From Neolentinus lepideus HHB14362 ss-1 (Eukaryota > Basidiomycota > Agaricomycetes > Gloeophyllales > Gloeophyllaceae): a stretch of DNA of 64,000 nt. A model generated the notes under the pieces. It had not been told where the DNA came from and did no database searches. It saw only the letters and a program-made list of their open reading frames with translations. Where the stretch lies: assembly GCA_001632425.1 (NCBI GenBank), contig KV425594.1, positions 119,997-183,996 of the forward strand. The letters run 5' to 3'. Positions 37,710 to 51,000 of the stretch are shown one piece after another (positions within the stretch are counted from its first letter, which is position 1; every line of letters starts with the position of its first letter). The position numbers and the translations under genes are program-made.

Positions 37710-39192
37710 TCATGGCGATAGCGAACACTCAGCTTCATGAGCACAAGACTCGACTTCTGTCCTAGGATGTCTCCGAAACATCCAGACGGAGATGATGTCC
37801 TTCATATAGAATAGATGTGAAGACAAGCACAGCGATGTACAGGAAATCCGACTTACCATCCGGCTCGCGGCCGTCAGAAAAGCTCCCAAAGGTACTGGGA
37901 AACAGCAGTTAAATCTGTGATGAGTCCCGATACCGCAGCGATCACTCACTGAAAGCGATGACGGCGTTGAATGTTGACAACGACAGAACACTATTGACTC
38001 TAGACTCGAAGACAACACTAACACTGGGCCGGAAGTCAGCTTAGACGGATGCCACAATCGAAACAGCAGTATTACCAAACAGCTACTATTGTAAAGACAG
38101 TGAAGAGGGCGATACGAATATACATTGCAATGGAGGGGCGTTTTGTCGGGTCGACCTGCTTGTACCTGTGCCATCTACGATAGAGAATGACACCTATGAA
38201 AACTACAGACTAATGAGAAGCGAACGACGCAGCTTGTGTTATATACCCACCTTCACCTATCATGATGAAACCAGAAGCAATGATGACCAATACGGAAGAA
38301 ATCTTCCCTCTAGTCAGCTGTATTAGCGCGTGTACCAATATAAGACCACATTTATTGCTTCTAGACTTACGGGATACCTGTTGCTATGCGGCAGTAGAAG
38401 ACATCTCTGTAGACAATCTCTGGGCCATTAATCCCCAACTATATTTGGCGTCAGTCTAGTAGCGGGAAGGATGGAAGGGACGACAAATCACTTCAAACGC
38501 CTCGACCATCACCACAAAGAACATAAGATATGGAAGGAAGAGAAGCTAGAGACGCTACGACGTCAACAGGGCTTAACCGGTTAGCAGAACTGAGTACCCA
38601 GAAAGTCCTTATATGAAGATACCGTCCATCATCATAAAGTAGAGTGCACACGTTGCAGAGCAGCTGTGATAGCCGGATGAGGACTGAGTACTCGGAGGGA
38701 TGGCAGAATGTCTACCTGCAGAATCAATGCCATGCCGGCAAAGGCACTCCTGCCTCTCAGAAAGCGTTGAGCGTCTTGCACAGAAATGTATTCGTTGACA
38801 ACTCACAACACCGGGGCCGCGTAAATCAGAATCGCCTGGGTCAAGCAAAGACAGAAGCTAGGCGCCGGGCCGGTTTGGCGCCCCGCGAACAGTCTGTCGT
38901 GTCTACGATTGATATTAAAGTCACATCCCGTATGAAGCGACTCACAGTAGGGTGTAAGAGATACAGCTAACAATCCAAGGAAACATAAAAATTGATCCAG
39001 GTGGCTTGCCGCTGCACATGAGCGGATAGAAGCATAGTCAACAAGACAATCATGACGCCCGCTCCTGCCGAGAGTTGCAGGCCCAGAAATAAGTTCAATA
39101 AGATAGAATTAGTTTGCGTTAGTCCTGCCGCTATGAGAAGAAGATGAGTGAGTGATGATGATGCTAAGACAGGACGGGAGCCTACGCTGCAT
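37710..39192 (-). pseudogene. Orphan seven-transmembrane protein, copy 2, frameshifted
   Basis: Paralogue of the 7TM gene at 286-1793 with the same order of blocks and matching junctions: VQRQATWINF, IVSCISYTLL, LCLTQAILIYAAPVL then AFAGMALILQ, HIRTFW, LPYLMFFVVMVEAFE, IVYRDVFYC, ISSVLVIIASG, VILYRRWHRYKQ and DIISVWMFRR before TGA at 37712-37710. The frame reading VQRQATWINFYVS runs into LDC-stop; one surplus base near 38977 separates it from the next block, which should read ..S-W-IVSC. No intron can remove the surplus base. Every other exon is open, so this is a recent pseudogene, a polymorphic lesion or a sequence error. The start at 39192 (a 7-nt coding exon) is tentative. Confidence 0.65.
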
Positions 39193-40172
39193 TGCGGCTT
39201 CATACGGTGGAGCTCAACTCCAAATAATAAGAGAGAGAAATAGAGAGGAGAGAAGGAACGACCGAGCAGATGCTCCGTGGTCTGCCACAGAAGGGACAAG
39301 AGGATCAGCCGAGGAACGGCGCAGTGAGACGTTTTATTTCGCAAAGTGACGGATATCAGAATGTTCATTATCATTAGATGGCGATGGTCAAACGAAACCG
39401 GTTGCGCATCCCACGAAAGGCATATGAAATTATCACAGATAACCACAAGCGTCTGTCAAAGTCCACCGCACATGGCAGATATCGCGTTGCATATCATAGC
39501 ATCCTGATGTAGTGCCACGAAGGCTAGCAGGCAAGTCGGTCTCGCACGCATATCACCGCTGTAATCAGACTTGCGAGCCATACAATCAGTAAGTCCGGAC
39601 CTGGGATCCTCCATATATGTAAGAGTTCCGAGGAATTTATTATAGATGTGATGCTCACACCGATGCCGAACGTCCTTCCGAGGTCCAAACCCTAGATGCT
39701 TGATATACGGAGTTTGGACAGAAACGTCTCCCAGTCCGTCGTCCAAAGTGTGAGGTGAACCGGCTTTCAAGAGCGCGAGACGTTTCAAGATTCAAGGCCT
39801 TCCGTCTGATTGAGCCAATCAGTGCACAGTGCCAAGCGTGTAATCCACCAAAGCTAATAGTCGAGTCCGGTCGATCGAACGCGCCTTACACAGCCAAAAA
39901 TCCCCAAGGTAGATTTGCCAGACTCCGGGCAATACTGGCAAAGTACGGGTCTCATAGGGATTCAGAGAAGCAGAACTGTCGCATGCAAGTTCGAAGAACT
40001 AGGGTCCTTTGATCGATGAACGTTGAACGTTGACACTCGCACGAGTCTCTGCGATTCCTCTCAGGATATTGGGGCGGCGTCCTCAGACAGTTATTATATG
40101 TGGCGGTGTAGCTATAGTGCCTAAATTAGCAATTTTAGATAGTGCATTCTTAAGTTTCGTTTCTTCAGCACC
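39193..40172. other. Intergenic, divergent promoters
   Basis: About 1 kb between 7TM copy 2 and UTP25. No coding exon is supported. Confidence 0.4.
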
Positions 40173-42587
40173 ATGGACGATGGAAATTCTACGACAACGA
40201 GGCTCCTGACACTACTCAATGTCTCTACTACTAAGAGCAACAGTAAACGGAAATGGGTGGAAGATGATGCGGAGCCATTGCCGAAGCTAAACAAACGCAA
40301 GTCCGCACGATTCAGCGATGCGGAAGAAGTTGCGGGTCAGGGTGACAAGGAAAACAAAGCGGGTTACCGTGAGGAAGCTATTGATGAGAATGGAGAAGTT
40401 GAAGAAGTTACCGCAGGAGAGACAGATGTGGGCGGTGAGTCTCAATCCATAGCTTCAGATTTGATTACCAACCTGCTATAGAGAATGATTCGAATCCTTT
40501 CGAGGAGCACTTCGGAATTAAGCCCGTATCACTCACAGATAAGGCGAGGGAAGCAGTGAACCAACGTAGTTGGAGGCTATCGAAGGAGAAACTTGGTAGT
40601 TTGGGTTCGGCTGTGGTGGAATTATCGGAGGGTTCAGAACAGACAAACAACATGTCCAGCAGGCGGATACATGTACGTTCAGAAATTGCGCTAATGATCT
40701 CTCTCCTCATCATGATGTCTTATTTCTGGTACAGATACTTGACGGACTGAAACAGCCCTTCGAGAAACGGCAAGCAAAGTTGACGAAAGGTACACCAGTA
40801 CCATGCAGCAACGATAGAAACCACTAAAATATAAACAGAGCGCAGGGACTTGCAGGCAGATTTCCTCTCCGTTCTATCTGCCCGAAAAGACGTCTATATG
40901 ACACGGACATCAATCGACACCCAGCCTAGTATCCGGGAATCAACAACCCTTCACGTCTTGGATCATGTAACCCGCAAACGGCGGCGGATCCTCAAAAACA
41001 ACGAACGCCTAACGCACGCCGTTAAGTCCAATCTCCCACCACCCGAAGACGTGCAGGACCAAGGCTTCACCCGCCCCTCTGTCCTCATCCTCCTCCCGTT
41101 CCGTAACTCCTGTATGAACTGGATCAACGCCCTCATCGCGCACACACCTAGACCGGACTGGCAGATCGACAACTACTCGAGATTCGCGAGCGAGTACGGG
41201 CTGCCGGAGGGTGCTGTTGACAAGCTGGCGACTGCGGACCCTGGGACGTACCCGAGAGACCATGTGGAGATGTTCAAGGGGAATGTGGATGATAACTTCA
41301 GGTTAGGCGTGAAGATTACGAGACGGAATCTGAAGCTCTATTCGGAGTTCTATGGAAGCGATATCATCCTTGCAAGTCCGTTGGGACTTCGGATGGCTAT
41401 TGAGAAGGAGAAGTGAGTCTGCTCTGTTTCACAATGCATGAACACCTTGCTCAATGGCGTAGGAGCGGTGACTTCCTGTCATCAATCGAGCTCCTGATTA
41501 TGGATCAGATGGACGCGCTTACTATGCAAAATTGGGAGCATGTTCAAGTGCGTTCTATCCCTCTGCAGTGAATCTCTGCACCGAGTTTACGCTTGCGGTT
41601 CATTAGTTTGTCTTTTCCCATCTCAACACACTCCCGAAAGAATCACATGACGCCGACTTTTCGCGTATAAAGCCGTGGTATCTGGATGGCCAGTAAGTGT
41701 TTCCATACTGCATACTTATGCTTGTACACTGAAGCTTATCATAGTGCGTCCTACCTCCGTCAAACAATACTATTCACACCATACGAGACGCCCGAGACTC
41801 GATCACTATATAACGGCCAACTCAAAAATGTTTCCGGCAGAATCAGAACTGAGCGTCGCTGGCCGCCCATCTCCGTGCCAGAAGGCATAGACTCAGTAAG
41901 ATCCAGCGTCCATCTACTGCATAAATTCCTTTTGATGTCATGCCATTAGACCTTCGTCCGCTTCGATTGCGCAGGTCCGAAGGACGAACCTGACAAGCGG
42001 TTCAACCACTTCACCACACAAGTCCTCCCGGGCATCCTAAAATCTGCGGTGCAGAGCGCGAATACCGTAATCTTCATCCCTTCCTCATTTGATTTTATCC
42101 GCGTGCACAATTACTTCAGGAAGCACGCGGATATTTCCTTCACTGTTCTCTCCGAGTAAGATTCGATGCACTTCCGATCTCACGAGAGCACTCCATCTCT
42201 AATGATGTATCTATTGCTAGGTATTCATCGAATCAGGACATCTCGCGTGCGCGACAGGCATTCTTCACTGGTAAGAAGTCGTTCCTGCTTGTCAGCGAGC
42301 GTTTCCATTTCTTCCGAAGGTACTTCAGGCTGCTCTCATTCCTGCGTGTTTATCAACTGACCGCTCAATCCAGATACAAAATCCGAGGCATTCGCAATCT
42401 GGTCTTCTACGCCCCTCCTGACCACCCGCAGTTCTACACCGAGTTCCTCTCATATCCCTTCCTCGACGACGGGGTGGACGCATCCGACATAATCTGCAAG
42501 GTGCTTTATAGCAAGTATGATTGGTTCCGTCTTGAGCGTATTGCGGGTACCGAGGCGGCTGCAGACCTGATTAAAAGGGACACTTAA
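40173..42587 (+). CDS. UTP25: Utp25, SSU processome factor
   Basis: Nucleolar U3 snoRNA-associated protein needed for early cleavages of 18S pre-rRNA. It has a helicase-like fold without working ATPase motifs. About ten exons. The N terminus is charged and disordered ([20 protein letters not shown]). The conserved core starts [12 protein letters not shown], continues through [100 protein letters not shown] and [16 protein letters not shown] to [24 protein letters not shown] sits where helicases have DEAD/DExH, as in Utp25 relatives. Stop TAA at 42585-42587. Confidence 0.93.
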
Positions 42588-42712
42588 GAGACGCTTGAGG
42601 TAGCACACGTTCCAGCGATATATGCTTTATTTGTACACATCTAATGCACATCAGCGTCTAGTATACAGACCTGGACGTTGCTCGACATGGTAGGAGGAGT
42701 GTTGACGCCTGA

Positions 42713-45516
42713 TCAGAGTTTTGCCTTCAGGTGATTGGCGCTTTCCTTCTGAGCAACACTCTCGATGTCCCGGTACTTGTAGTACAGCTGCAACGACTCC
42801 GGGTTGGCTACGGTGCCGCTAGGCTTGATGTTCAAACCTGACACAATTTGCTTCACGGCGATCTCAATCTTCTTGTTGTTGACCGTATACTGGTTTCCTT
42901 GTTTCAGTTCCCTGATCTATTAACATACCATGAAATTGCTCACTGGAATATCTGTCGTCTCGAAGATGTATTCAGGTACGTGTCGCGGACTGAGTGCTGA
43001 GCGTATGGTGCGCCGTATCTTGTCCGCGAGCTCGGCAGTTAGATGGTGTCCGGCACGCATCTTGACAAACAGCAGCACACGCTCATCTTTGTCTGTTGAA
43101 CGACGTTGGCCGACGCAGAGTGAGTCGTCGATGGCATCGGTGAACTGGTCCATGACAGTGTAGATCTCCGCAGAGCCAAAGCGGACACCACTAGGGTTGA
43201 GCACACCGTCACTAAGTATCATTAGCCTCTGACATCTGCGATGGGTTCGACAAATGGAGTAAAGGCTACCTTCGTCCAAGGATTATCAAACCCTTTGTCT
43301 CGGGATTTGCGACGATGAAATCCCCTTGCCTCCAAACACCTATCGCATCCTCAATGAGTCATGTATAACCGCAAATCCGTGGGCGACTCACCTGGATATG
43401 TATCGAAGTACGCAGCTCTCAGCTTCTTGTCCTCATGATCTCCCCAGAACGCAATGGGCAAGGACACATGCGGGCGTGTGCACACCAGCTCTCCTGGTTG
43501 ACCGGACGCCTCGACGTCGTTTCCCGACGGGTCGAAGATCTGTGTCTTCATTCCGAGCGACTTTGCCTGGGTCTCTGCGGCACATGTCTACGTCAGTCTA
43601 AGCTGAATGACCTAGATGGTACTGCACCTCCAGCGTACACGGGCATGTTTGGTGCACCCGAGATGAAAGACGAGCAGATGTCCGTCCCGCCGCTGGGTGA
43701 AGCCAGGTAGACGTCTTTGCGGAACGCTTCTTGAGCCCATTCGAACATGGGCGGGTTCAAGGGTGCTCCAGTGGACATAAGAACACGGAGAGAGGGGAAC
43801 GGTGCGAGTCGGGCTACGCAAATGTAGATATTCAATTAGAGAGGACAAGTTGAAGGGGAAGTCAACGAGTGCACGCGTACATGGGACTAGGCCTCGAGCT
43901 TGGACTTCAGTGAGGAAGCGCGGGCTGGTGCCGAAGATTGTGACTCTGAAAGAAGTTAAAGCACCACTACTGCCCCGCATTTAATGTTTTCACACACCCT
44001 TGGTCGCTGACGAATTTAAGGAAAGCCTCGACGCTGGGATGAAATGGCGATCCGTCGTATACCAGGATGCGCCCACCAAGAGCCATGGTACTGAGCATCA
44101 GTGGCCACATCATCCAGCCCGTCTAACCAAATGCGTAGGTCAAGAAATAAGAGACTAAACAGCGCGTGTGAGCAACGGTGCGTACGGTGGTGTATTGGAA
44201 GTAGCAGTCGTCGAACGTGCAGCCATAGACGAGCGCGATTTCTTTCTTGTTTTGCAGTAAGACTCCCTGATTGTTTGAACGTTACATATCAGGATCTGAA
44301 GAGTGATTGGTTTTGCACTTACTCCCTGCCCATGGACGATGCATTTGGGTGGTCCGCTAGTACCCGATGAATACAAAATAAACAGCGGGTGGTCGAATGG
44401 CAGTTGCTCGAACTGCAATGGACGGCCAGCATCTGCTTTCAGGAAGTCCGCCTCCAATATGCTGGAAGAAACGTAAATTACGATATTGGACCACATTCGC
44501 ACTCCAGCCTCAGCTTACCTGTTAGGTATATTCTTCAGTTCCCCTGACGGGACATCGCGCCCAGTCTTGGTACTGGGCAAGAGCACAACGTTTTTCAACC
44601 CTCTGGGTACCAAATTGTATGCAACTTCCGAAATCTTGGGTAAGAGGTTGATTGTCTTGCTTGCGTATACTACTTCTGTGTCGAAGAATAGAAGTGCGGG
44701 TTGAATTTGGCGGTATCTGTCCAGAATGCCCTATTGGATGGTCGAAGCCGCGCGAGATGATATGTCATATTGGATTTAATAAACAATACACTTATACGTA
44801 ATGAATAGCACGTACTGCAGTGCCCATGTCTGGGGCGGTGCTAGTATATATCGCGCCGATGCTGGAAGTAGCCAGGGCGATGACCACAGCATCGAATGAG
44901 TTAGTAATGACCGCTTATGTGAATTATTACAGTCAGCACAAGTGAATTACAGCAATTCTTAGCTTACCAGCAATTCTGTCGCCAGATTTGAGCCCATGGG
45001 CTCGCATAGCAGCAGCCATCTTCCGCACATGACCGCGCAGCTGTCTGAATGAATAGTGCTGCACAAGACCCCACTCTCTAGCGGCAGTGACCGCAGTTCC
45101 GTCGTCATTACGGAAGAGAATGTTCTCCGCATAGTTGAGTCGAGCACCAGGGAACCAGGTCGGGATCTCCGGTATGCGTCCTGGCTGAACTATCTAAACA
45201 CCGAGATATCAGGGATCGCATTGCTCGCTGGGTAAGTTGGGGCTTACTGAAGTCGCTGGGATAGAATATATAATTCCCAAGTACTCCCATAGATCTTGCC
45301 AGAAAGTGTAATCTTCCACTGAGTACTTGTGCAGATCATGGTAGTCCTCTACATCCCGACATCATTAAAAGCTTCATCATCGAGCTTCATACGATGCCTA
45401 CTGAGATTAAGACCATGTTTCCGATTGATCATGTGCCTTAGATTGTCCATTCGAGAGCCATGACCATTCTGCGGTTCCCAGATCTTGCGAGACTGAGTGA
45501 ATAAGTGCGAGTTCAT
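42713..45516 (-). CDS. Acetoacetyl-CoA synthetase
   Basis: ATP-dependent ligase of the ANL adenylating superfamily that activates acetoacetate to acetoacetyl-CoA in the cytosol, feeding sterol and lipid synthesis. The N terminus, rebuilt from MNSHLFTQSRKIWEPQNG, is the acetyl-CoA-synthetase-like helical cap; HKYSVEDYTFWQDLWEYLG follows. The ATP loop is LFILYSSGTSGPPKCIVHG. The A8 hinge region is RLMILSDGVLNPSGVRFG, where SDGVLNPSGVRFGSAEIY is the acetoacetyl-CoA-synthetase signature. C-terminal domain: VNNKKIEIAVKQIVSG, with the conserved catalytic Lys expected in it. Many introns. Stop TGA 42715-42713, after NHLKAKL. Confidence 0.92.
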
Positions 45517-45975
45517 CGTGCAGCCCGTCGTCCGCCGTCAGCGTTACGGACAAAGCTGGTCGGACCGATATGAAGGATCCCACGACGTGAATAGCAATTT
45601 TGTACGTACTTAGAAGAGATGACATGCTAAAGCGAGCCTTCCGCCTCGGAGGTCAGGAGGACAAAGTACCATGGGAGCAGCCACGTGCCCGAGGCTTCAG
45701 CTTCAGATAAGGTGAACACCGGGAGAAGCCGAGACCCTATGTAGGATGTATCCTTGACCGAGATATCTGACATGCGGTCTAATAATTTATTTCTATCCAC
45801 CCCTTGAGCTCGCCATGACATTCTCGAGTCTGCTTAAATTCAGTTTACGAGCGATCTTGACCGGAGCGAGAGCACTGCATAATTCACACTTGGATCGCAG
45901 CTAACCTGTCATATTGTCCACCGAATGATTAACCCAGAAACACTCAGGAATATGCGTGATCTTGTTCACAAATCA
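45517..45975. other. Intergenic gap
   Basis: Lies between the acetoacetyl-CoA synthetase start and the F-box stop. A 64-codon minus-strand open frame here has no family resemblance. Confidence 0.4.
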
Positions 45976-47313
45976 TCATTGCAAGACTTCACCGACAGAA
46001 TTCTCGAATCTGAGACCCTTCGCTCTCGCCACATCTTGAAATTGAGCCCATACAGTTGGACGCTCGCTTCGCAGCGCTGCCCAATCATCCTGTCCGACAA
46101 GTCTTACCACACTGAGCTTTGGGGCACGTATCAAACGGAATATCTTGAGAACCGGACCGTAGTCTGAGTCGAGACTCTGGGAAGAGCACCGGCCTATACC
46201 CAGACGTTCTACGTTCGTTGGCTTCCATGGCGCCGCACAGAGGAGCGGCAACCATTCTGATGACAGGGAGCATAGAACCAAGTCCACCACGTTCGGGAAG
46301 GTTCGAAGCGCAAGCTCGACGAAGTAGTCACAGCAGTTTGAATGTATGAATACCGTCAACTGCGTGATTTGTGTGCGGAATGATACCGAAACGGGAGGGA
46401 AAAAGAACCAATGGATTTGTTCCGACAGACAAAGCTTTTGGAGGGAGGGGAGCGAGTCAAGCTGCCAATTGAGCGGAATAGTGGGGTTTCCTCCCGAATC
46501 CAGAAACTGGAGTCTAGGAAGTTGCAGTGGACACGTATCGCTGATAGCATTGCCTACTATGCCGGCATCAGGAGCAGGGAGCAGCCTGACGTTTCGGAGG
46601 TTGGGCATGTGCGAGAAGGCCTCTTTCAATTGAAAAAGGTCCGGGCAGAAGTTGACAGGAGGGCACCAGTCTACTGTCCGGAGGGTGGCCCCTCGCGTAG
46701 TCAGTGCTGTAAGGACTACTTGAGGGAATGCCCGTTCTTCCGGCAGTTTCTCGCATTCATTGAACTCGCTGCTGTCGTGGAAGGTGAAGTCTTCGAGGTT
46801 CGGCAGATTGCGCAGTATGTCTGCAAGCCGCTCGAAGTCATAGCAGCCACCTTCTTGAACCTGCTCGGCCTTGATTCTGACACAGAGCCGACGCACTCGG
46901 CCTCGGAGCGTCTTCTGGCTCTGGAGCTGTGAAGAGTGGTCATCGAGAAGAGCCCGGTGCAGGCTGAGCAGTCCATCCTGGTGCCTAGCGATCACAACTT
47001 CGTAAAGGAGTGGCATCGCGAGCATCCACCATTTCTTGCAAGCTAATATCAAGGAGCGCCTCGTTCTTACGGATCGCTGCACTGGTATCCATGGTTGGCA
47101 GTATGATGACACAGAAAATATGCTGAACCTTTCATTGTCCAGCACTCCTGGCTCATAGACAGCCATGTGAAAGATTTGGAGCAGCAATTCGAAAGGGAGG
47201 AGGAGCTGGTTCATGTCGCTCCTGTCTATGAATGTATTTTCTAGATCTGAAGCGGATATCTGGCACTCCAACCTTCCAGTCCTGCGATTGAATGTTGAAG
47301 CTGATTTCTGCAT
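45976..47313 (-). CDS. F-box/LRR-type protein, intronless
   Basis: A single 445-residue frame. The F-box lies at residues ~34-110 (LLLPFELLLQIFHMAV, then CKKWWMLAMPLLYEVVIAR). The rest is irregular leucine-rich repeats (LRNLPNLEDFTFHD, LPRLQFLDSGGN, LPSLQKLCL, LRTFPNVVDLVLCSL, IFRLIRAPKLSVVRLV). F-box proteins present substrates to SCF ubiquitin ligases; the substrate is unknown. This belongs to a large, fast-turning Agaricomycete family. Two decayed relatives lie at 55.9-56.3 and 59.2-60.5 kb. A TATA-like stretch at 47522-47530 would serve this strand. Confidence 0.85.
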   Translation of the reverse strand: MQKSASTFNRRTGRLECQISASDLENTFIDRSDMNQLLLPFELLLQIFHMAVYEPGVLDNERFSIFSVSSYCQPWIPVQRSVRTRRSLILACKKWWMLAMPLLYEVVIARHQDGLLSLHRALLDDHSSQLQSQKTLRGRVRRLCVRIKAEQVQEGGCYDFERLADILRNLPNLEDFTFHDSSEFNECEKLPEERAFPQVVLTALTTRGATLRTVDWCPPVNFCPDLFQLKEAFSHMPNLRNVRLLPAPDAGIVGNAISDTCPLQLPRLQFLDSGGNPTIPLNWQLDSLPSLQKLCLSEQIHWFFFPPVSVSFRTQITQLTVFIHSNCCDYFVELALRTFPNVVDLVLCSLSSEWLPLLCAAPWKPTNVERLGIGRCSSQSLDSDYGPVLKIFRLIRAPKLSVVRLVGQDDWAALRSERPTVWAQFQDVARAKGLRFENSVGEVLQ

Positions 47314-48049
47314 ATCTAGGCAGCGAGATCACGCACCTTCCTGCCGGATAGCTGCCTTGGCTACTACACAATACGTTCGAAAGGAGACTGGGCGGATCGA
47401 AATTGACTGATTGCCGCCGCCGATTCTGTTGACTATAAGGTATTAAAGCTCACGGCCGAATGTCAACAACGGGTTCAAGATCCTGATAATTACTAAGACT
47501 GTAAGTTGCAGATAGCAACACCTATATATATTTGGCAGGGGAGTATCTTATTCGACTATGATCCCCTTCTATGTCGTGGTTGTCATATCTCCTCCTAGTC
47601 ATACCTACTTTCATACCACTGTATATTTCAAGGGGAGTTAATAGTTGTACCTTCCGCTTTTCCGTCGCCCATCCTCCTCTTTACCCAACGAATCTGCACA
47701 AATGAGTCGTGTTCACCGGGCCTTCTGTGAAACCGCTCACGACTTACGCATATCCTCCTGGGTACCTGCGGTGCGTGGTATTCATCCGTCGTCAACGTTG
47801 TGGCAAATAAGAGTTCTGTTTGGCGGGCGACCACACCCCTGGAGCCACACTTCCCCCATGGGGGGAGCGCGCGTGGCTCTGCGGTGATTGCCCGTGGTGA
47901 CGCTGCCAGTCGACCAGCGCGCAGAGGCGCGACTCCAATACCTTGCTCGCTGCACCTCATTTCAGTCCTTGCCGTTACCTCCACGCTCATTTCACCACCA
48001 TATTTAACCACGACGAACACTGTGAGTGCTTCCGGTAAACCACGCTGAC
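47314..48049. promoter_or_regulatory. Divergent promoters, F-box gene / SEY1
   Basis: About 740 bp between divergent starts. No coding signal; TATATATA at 47522-47530. Confidence 0.4.
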
Positions 48050-51000
48050 ATGCTTCGCTCAAGAATTGTGACTAAGGTCGACGGGACCTCTCCTAGACTG
48101 CACGCTACACCAAGTATGAACGGGGCCAATGGACACACTACCAATGGGTCAGCGTCGACGTCGGGAGCGACCTTTGAGCGCATACAAGTCATCAACGATG
48201 AGAAGCAATTCACGTGAGTGCTCTTTTGTGAGTGGACGTACAGAATTGCCAAGGGGCTCCGTCGTAGACCGGACCTGTCGAAACAGATTGAACGGTGGGG
48301 ACTCCGCGATGCAGGATTCAACTATAACGTTGTTGCGGTGTTTGGCTCTCAGTCCACGGGAAAGAGTGCGTGCCTGTTATCCATGTGTCTTGTCTGGCTA
48401 ACGTGTCCGCAGGCACACTGCTGAACCGATTATTCGGGACAACATTCGACGTCATGGACGAAACGAGACGACAGCAGACAACGAAGGGCTAGTGCATCTT
48501 GTGCTCTTGCGATGACCTGCTGACATCCGAGACAGGTATCTGGATGTGCCGAGGGAAGGACATGAACGTGATGGTCATGGACGTGGAGGGAACCGACGGC
48601 CGTGAGCGTGGAGAGGATCAAGTGCGTACATACTTGAGTCTGTTTCACTGGTGTTTGACATCTGAAATAGGATTTCGAACGAAAATCAGCGTTGTTCTCC
48701 CTCGCTTCGTCAGAAGTCCTGATCGTTAACTTATGGGAGCACCAAGTCGGTTTGTACCAGGGAGCGAATATGGGGCTTTTGAAGACTGTATTCGAAGTGA
48801 ACTTGGGTCTGTTTGGTAAAAAGTCTCCTAAAGGAGGGTTCGTGCTGCTACGCTCTTAATCTCTGTGTTGACAGGGCCAACAATCTGACTATTTACCAGT
48901 GCCAATCAACGAACCCTGCTTCTCTTCGTCATTCGTGATCACATTGGAACAACTCCTCTCGTAAATCTCCAAGCGACTATAACCGCGGACTTGAACAAGA
49001 TCTGGGAGACACTCTCGAAGCCTCCTGAGCTTCAAGGCTGCCAGCTCTCGGACTACTTCGACTTGGCTTTCACTGGTCTCCCGCACAAGATTCTGGTTCC
49101 CGACAAATTCGAGGCGGAAGTCAAGCAGCTTCGGAGACGGTTCGTCGATAAGGAGAAGGACGACTTTGTATTCAAACCCGCATACCACAAGGGCATCCCG
49201 GCGGATGGTGTCGCCTTCTACATGGAGGGCATCTGGGTAAGTCCATAACACTGTTAGCATCGCAGGTTACTAATGTACTTCCAGGAACAAGTGCAGAGCA
49301 ACAAGGACTTGGATCTGCCGACACAGCAGGAGCTGCTGGCTCAGTTCCGCTGTGACGAAATATCGACTGCGGCGCTGGCCGAGTTCAACGAGCAGGCGAA
49401 GTCGCAACGGAAACCTGTTGAGGCGGGTCGTGTTGTTGAGGGATTGGGGCAGTTGATGCGCAACTGGAGAACTGAGGCTTTGGGTGCGTAATGGATCCTC
49501 TGGAACACAGAATATTACCATTGATTGTCATTTCCACTTGCAGCTCGGTATGATCGCGACGCCTCGCGGTACCACAAGGGCGTGTACAAGCGCAAGCGCC
49601 AGGATCTCCTGTCTGTGATCGACTCAACGCTGTCACCGCTATTCCTTGGACAGCTGAAGAACCTGCACAAGTCGTGCTTGGTTGCATTCAAGAAGGAGGT
49701 GATGGACTCGCTCAGGGGCCAGGACTACAATTTCGCGGATGTGGTCGGGAAGGCAAGGGCGAAGTGGGAGGGTGCGTTCCTTGAGGGTGCGAAGGAGGCG
49801 TGTGTCGAGGGTACGGAGTGGAGCTGGGCAGAGGAGTACGGACTGCTGAAGGAGGAGACGCAGAGCGTTGCGGACCAATGTAGGAAGGATGAGACAAAGA
49901 AGATGGTCAATGCGATTGAGGTGCGTAGCTGTGTTGTTACTGGGGAAGTGATGGCTGATGTGGTGGGCGTAGAGGAACTTCAAGAAACAGATTTCAGAAC
50001 CGGTGGAAATGTCCTTAAACCAGCCTACTGGTGATATGTGGGATAAGGTATTGAAGACGTTCAAGGGGACGTTGGACAAGGCAGAGTCTACGTACCTCGC
50101 TAAAGCCAAGAGTGCGTATCCTCTAGCCGCTTCCGCGAATATGGCCGCTAACGTAGCATCCATGTCAGGCTTTAATTGCACTGAGAAAGAGAACAAGACT
50201 GCTCTGGCCACACTGCGGAAACGCGCTTGGCTCGTCCTGCGCTCGAAGATCGATGAGCAGACGGCTGATACGGTATTCCTTGGCAAGCTGCGCGCGCACT
50301 TCGACGAGCGGTTCAGGTATGATGAGCACGGTGTGCCACGGGTGTGGAAGCCCCACGATGATATCGACAGTATATTCAAGAACGCCAAGGAGCAGGTATG
50401 TTAACATCATTCGCCTTATGAGTAGAAGACCTGATGGAATATCACTATCAGACATTGGAACTCGTCTCCCTCTACTCAAGAATCTTGCCTACCGACCCTT
50501 CTTTAGAATTTCGTCTACCCTCAGAGCCCTCTGACTCACTGAACAACACGGACGACTTCGACTTCCCATCGACGCTGATCATCTTCTCGGATAGCAAATG
50601 CCTGGACCTGACGAACAAGTTCCGGAGGGACTCGGACGCGTACTACGTCGAGGCGAAGCGGAGCATGGTGTCGAGCGTCGCTCAAATACCATACTGGATG
50701 TACGGCGTGCTCGTCGTGCTTGGCTGGAACGAAGCGATGGCGGTACTGTTCAATCCACTGTATTTCACGATGCTGCTCGTGCTTCTCGCAACTGGGTATG
50801 TGCTGCTTCCTTCCCTTAGGCGTGATGCAGCATGTGCTGATCTCATCGTCTTCGCCGCAGATGGCTCATCATCAAACTCAATCTGGCCGGGCCTTTGTTG
50901 CAGATCTCGCGAAGTGTTAGCGGGGAGGTGAGTTGTTTGCTCATCGGCGCAGTTATGGATGCTGAGTGTGTTCGCAGGTGCAGCGCCAAGCTACGAACAA

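Noticed and set aside
45627..45821. 64-codon frame as N terminus of acetoacetyl-CoA synthetase
   Set aside because: The conserved N terminus is found at 45516 in a different frame with proper downstream splicing.
48026..48049. Earlier SEY1 start
   Set aside because: The codon at 48026 is GTG; the first in-frame ATG is 48050, which fits Sey1 N termini.
49639..50388. 249-codon minus-strand frame
   Set aside because: Antisense shadow of the long exons of SEY1.
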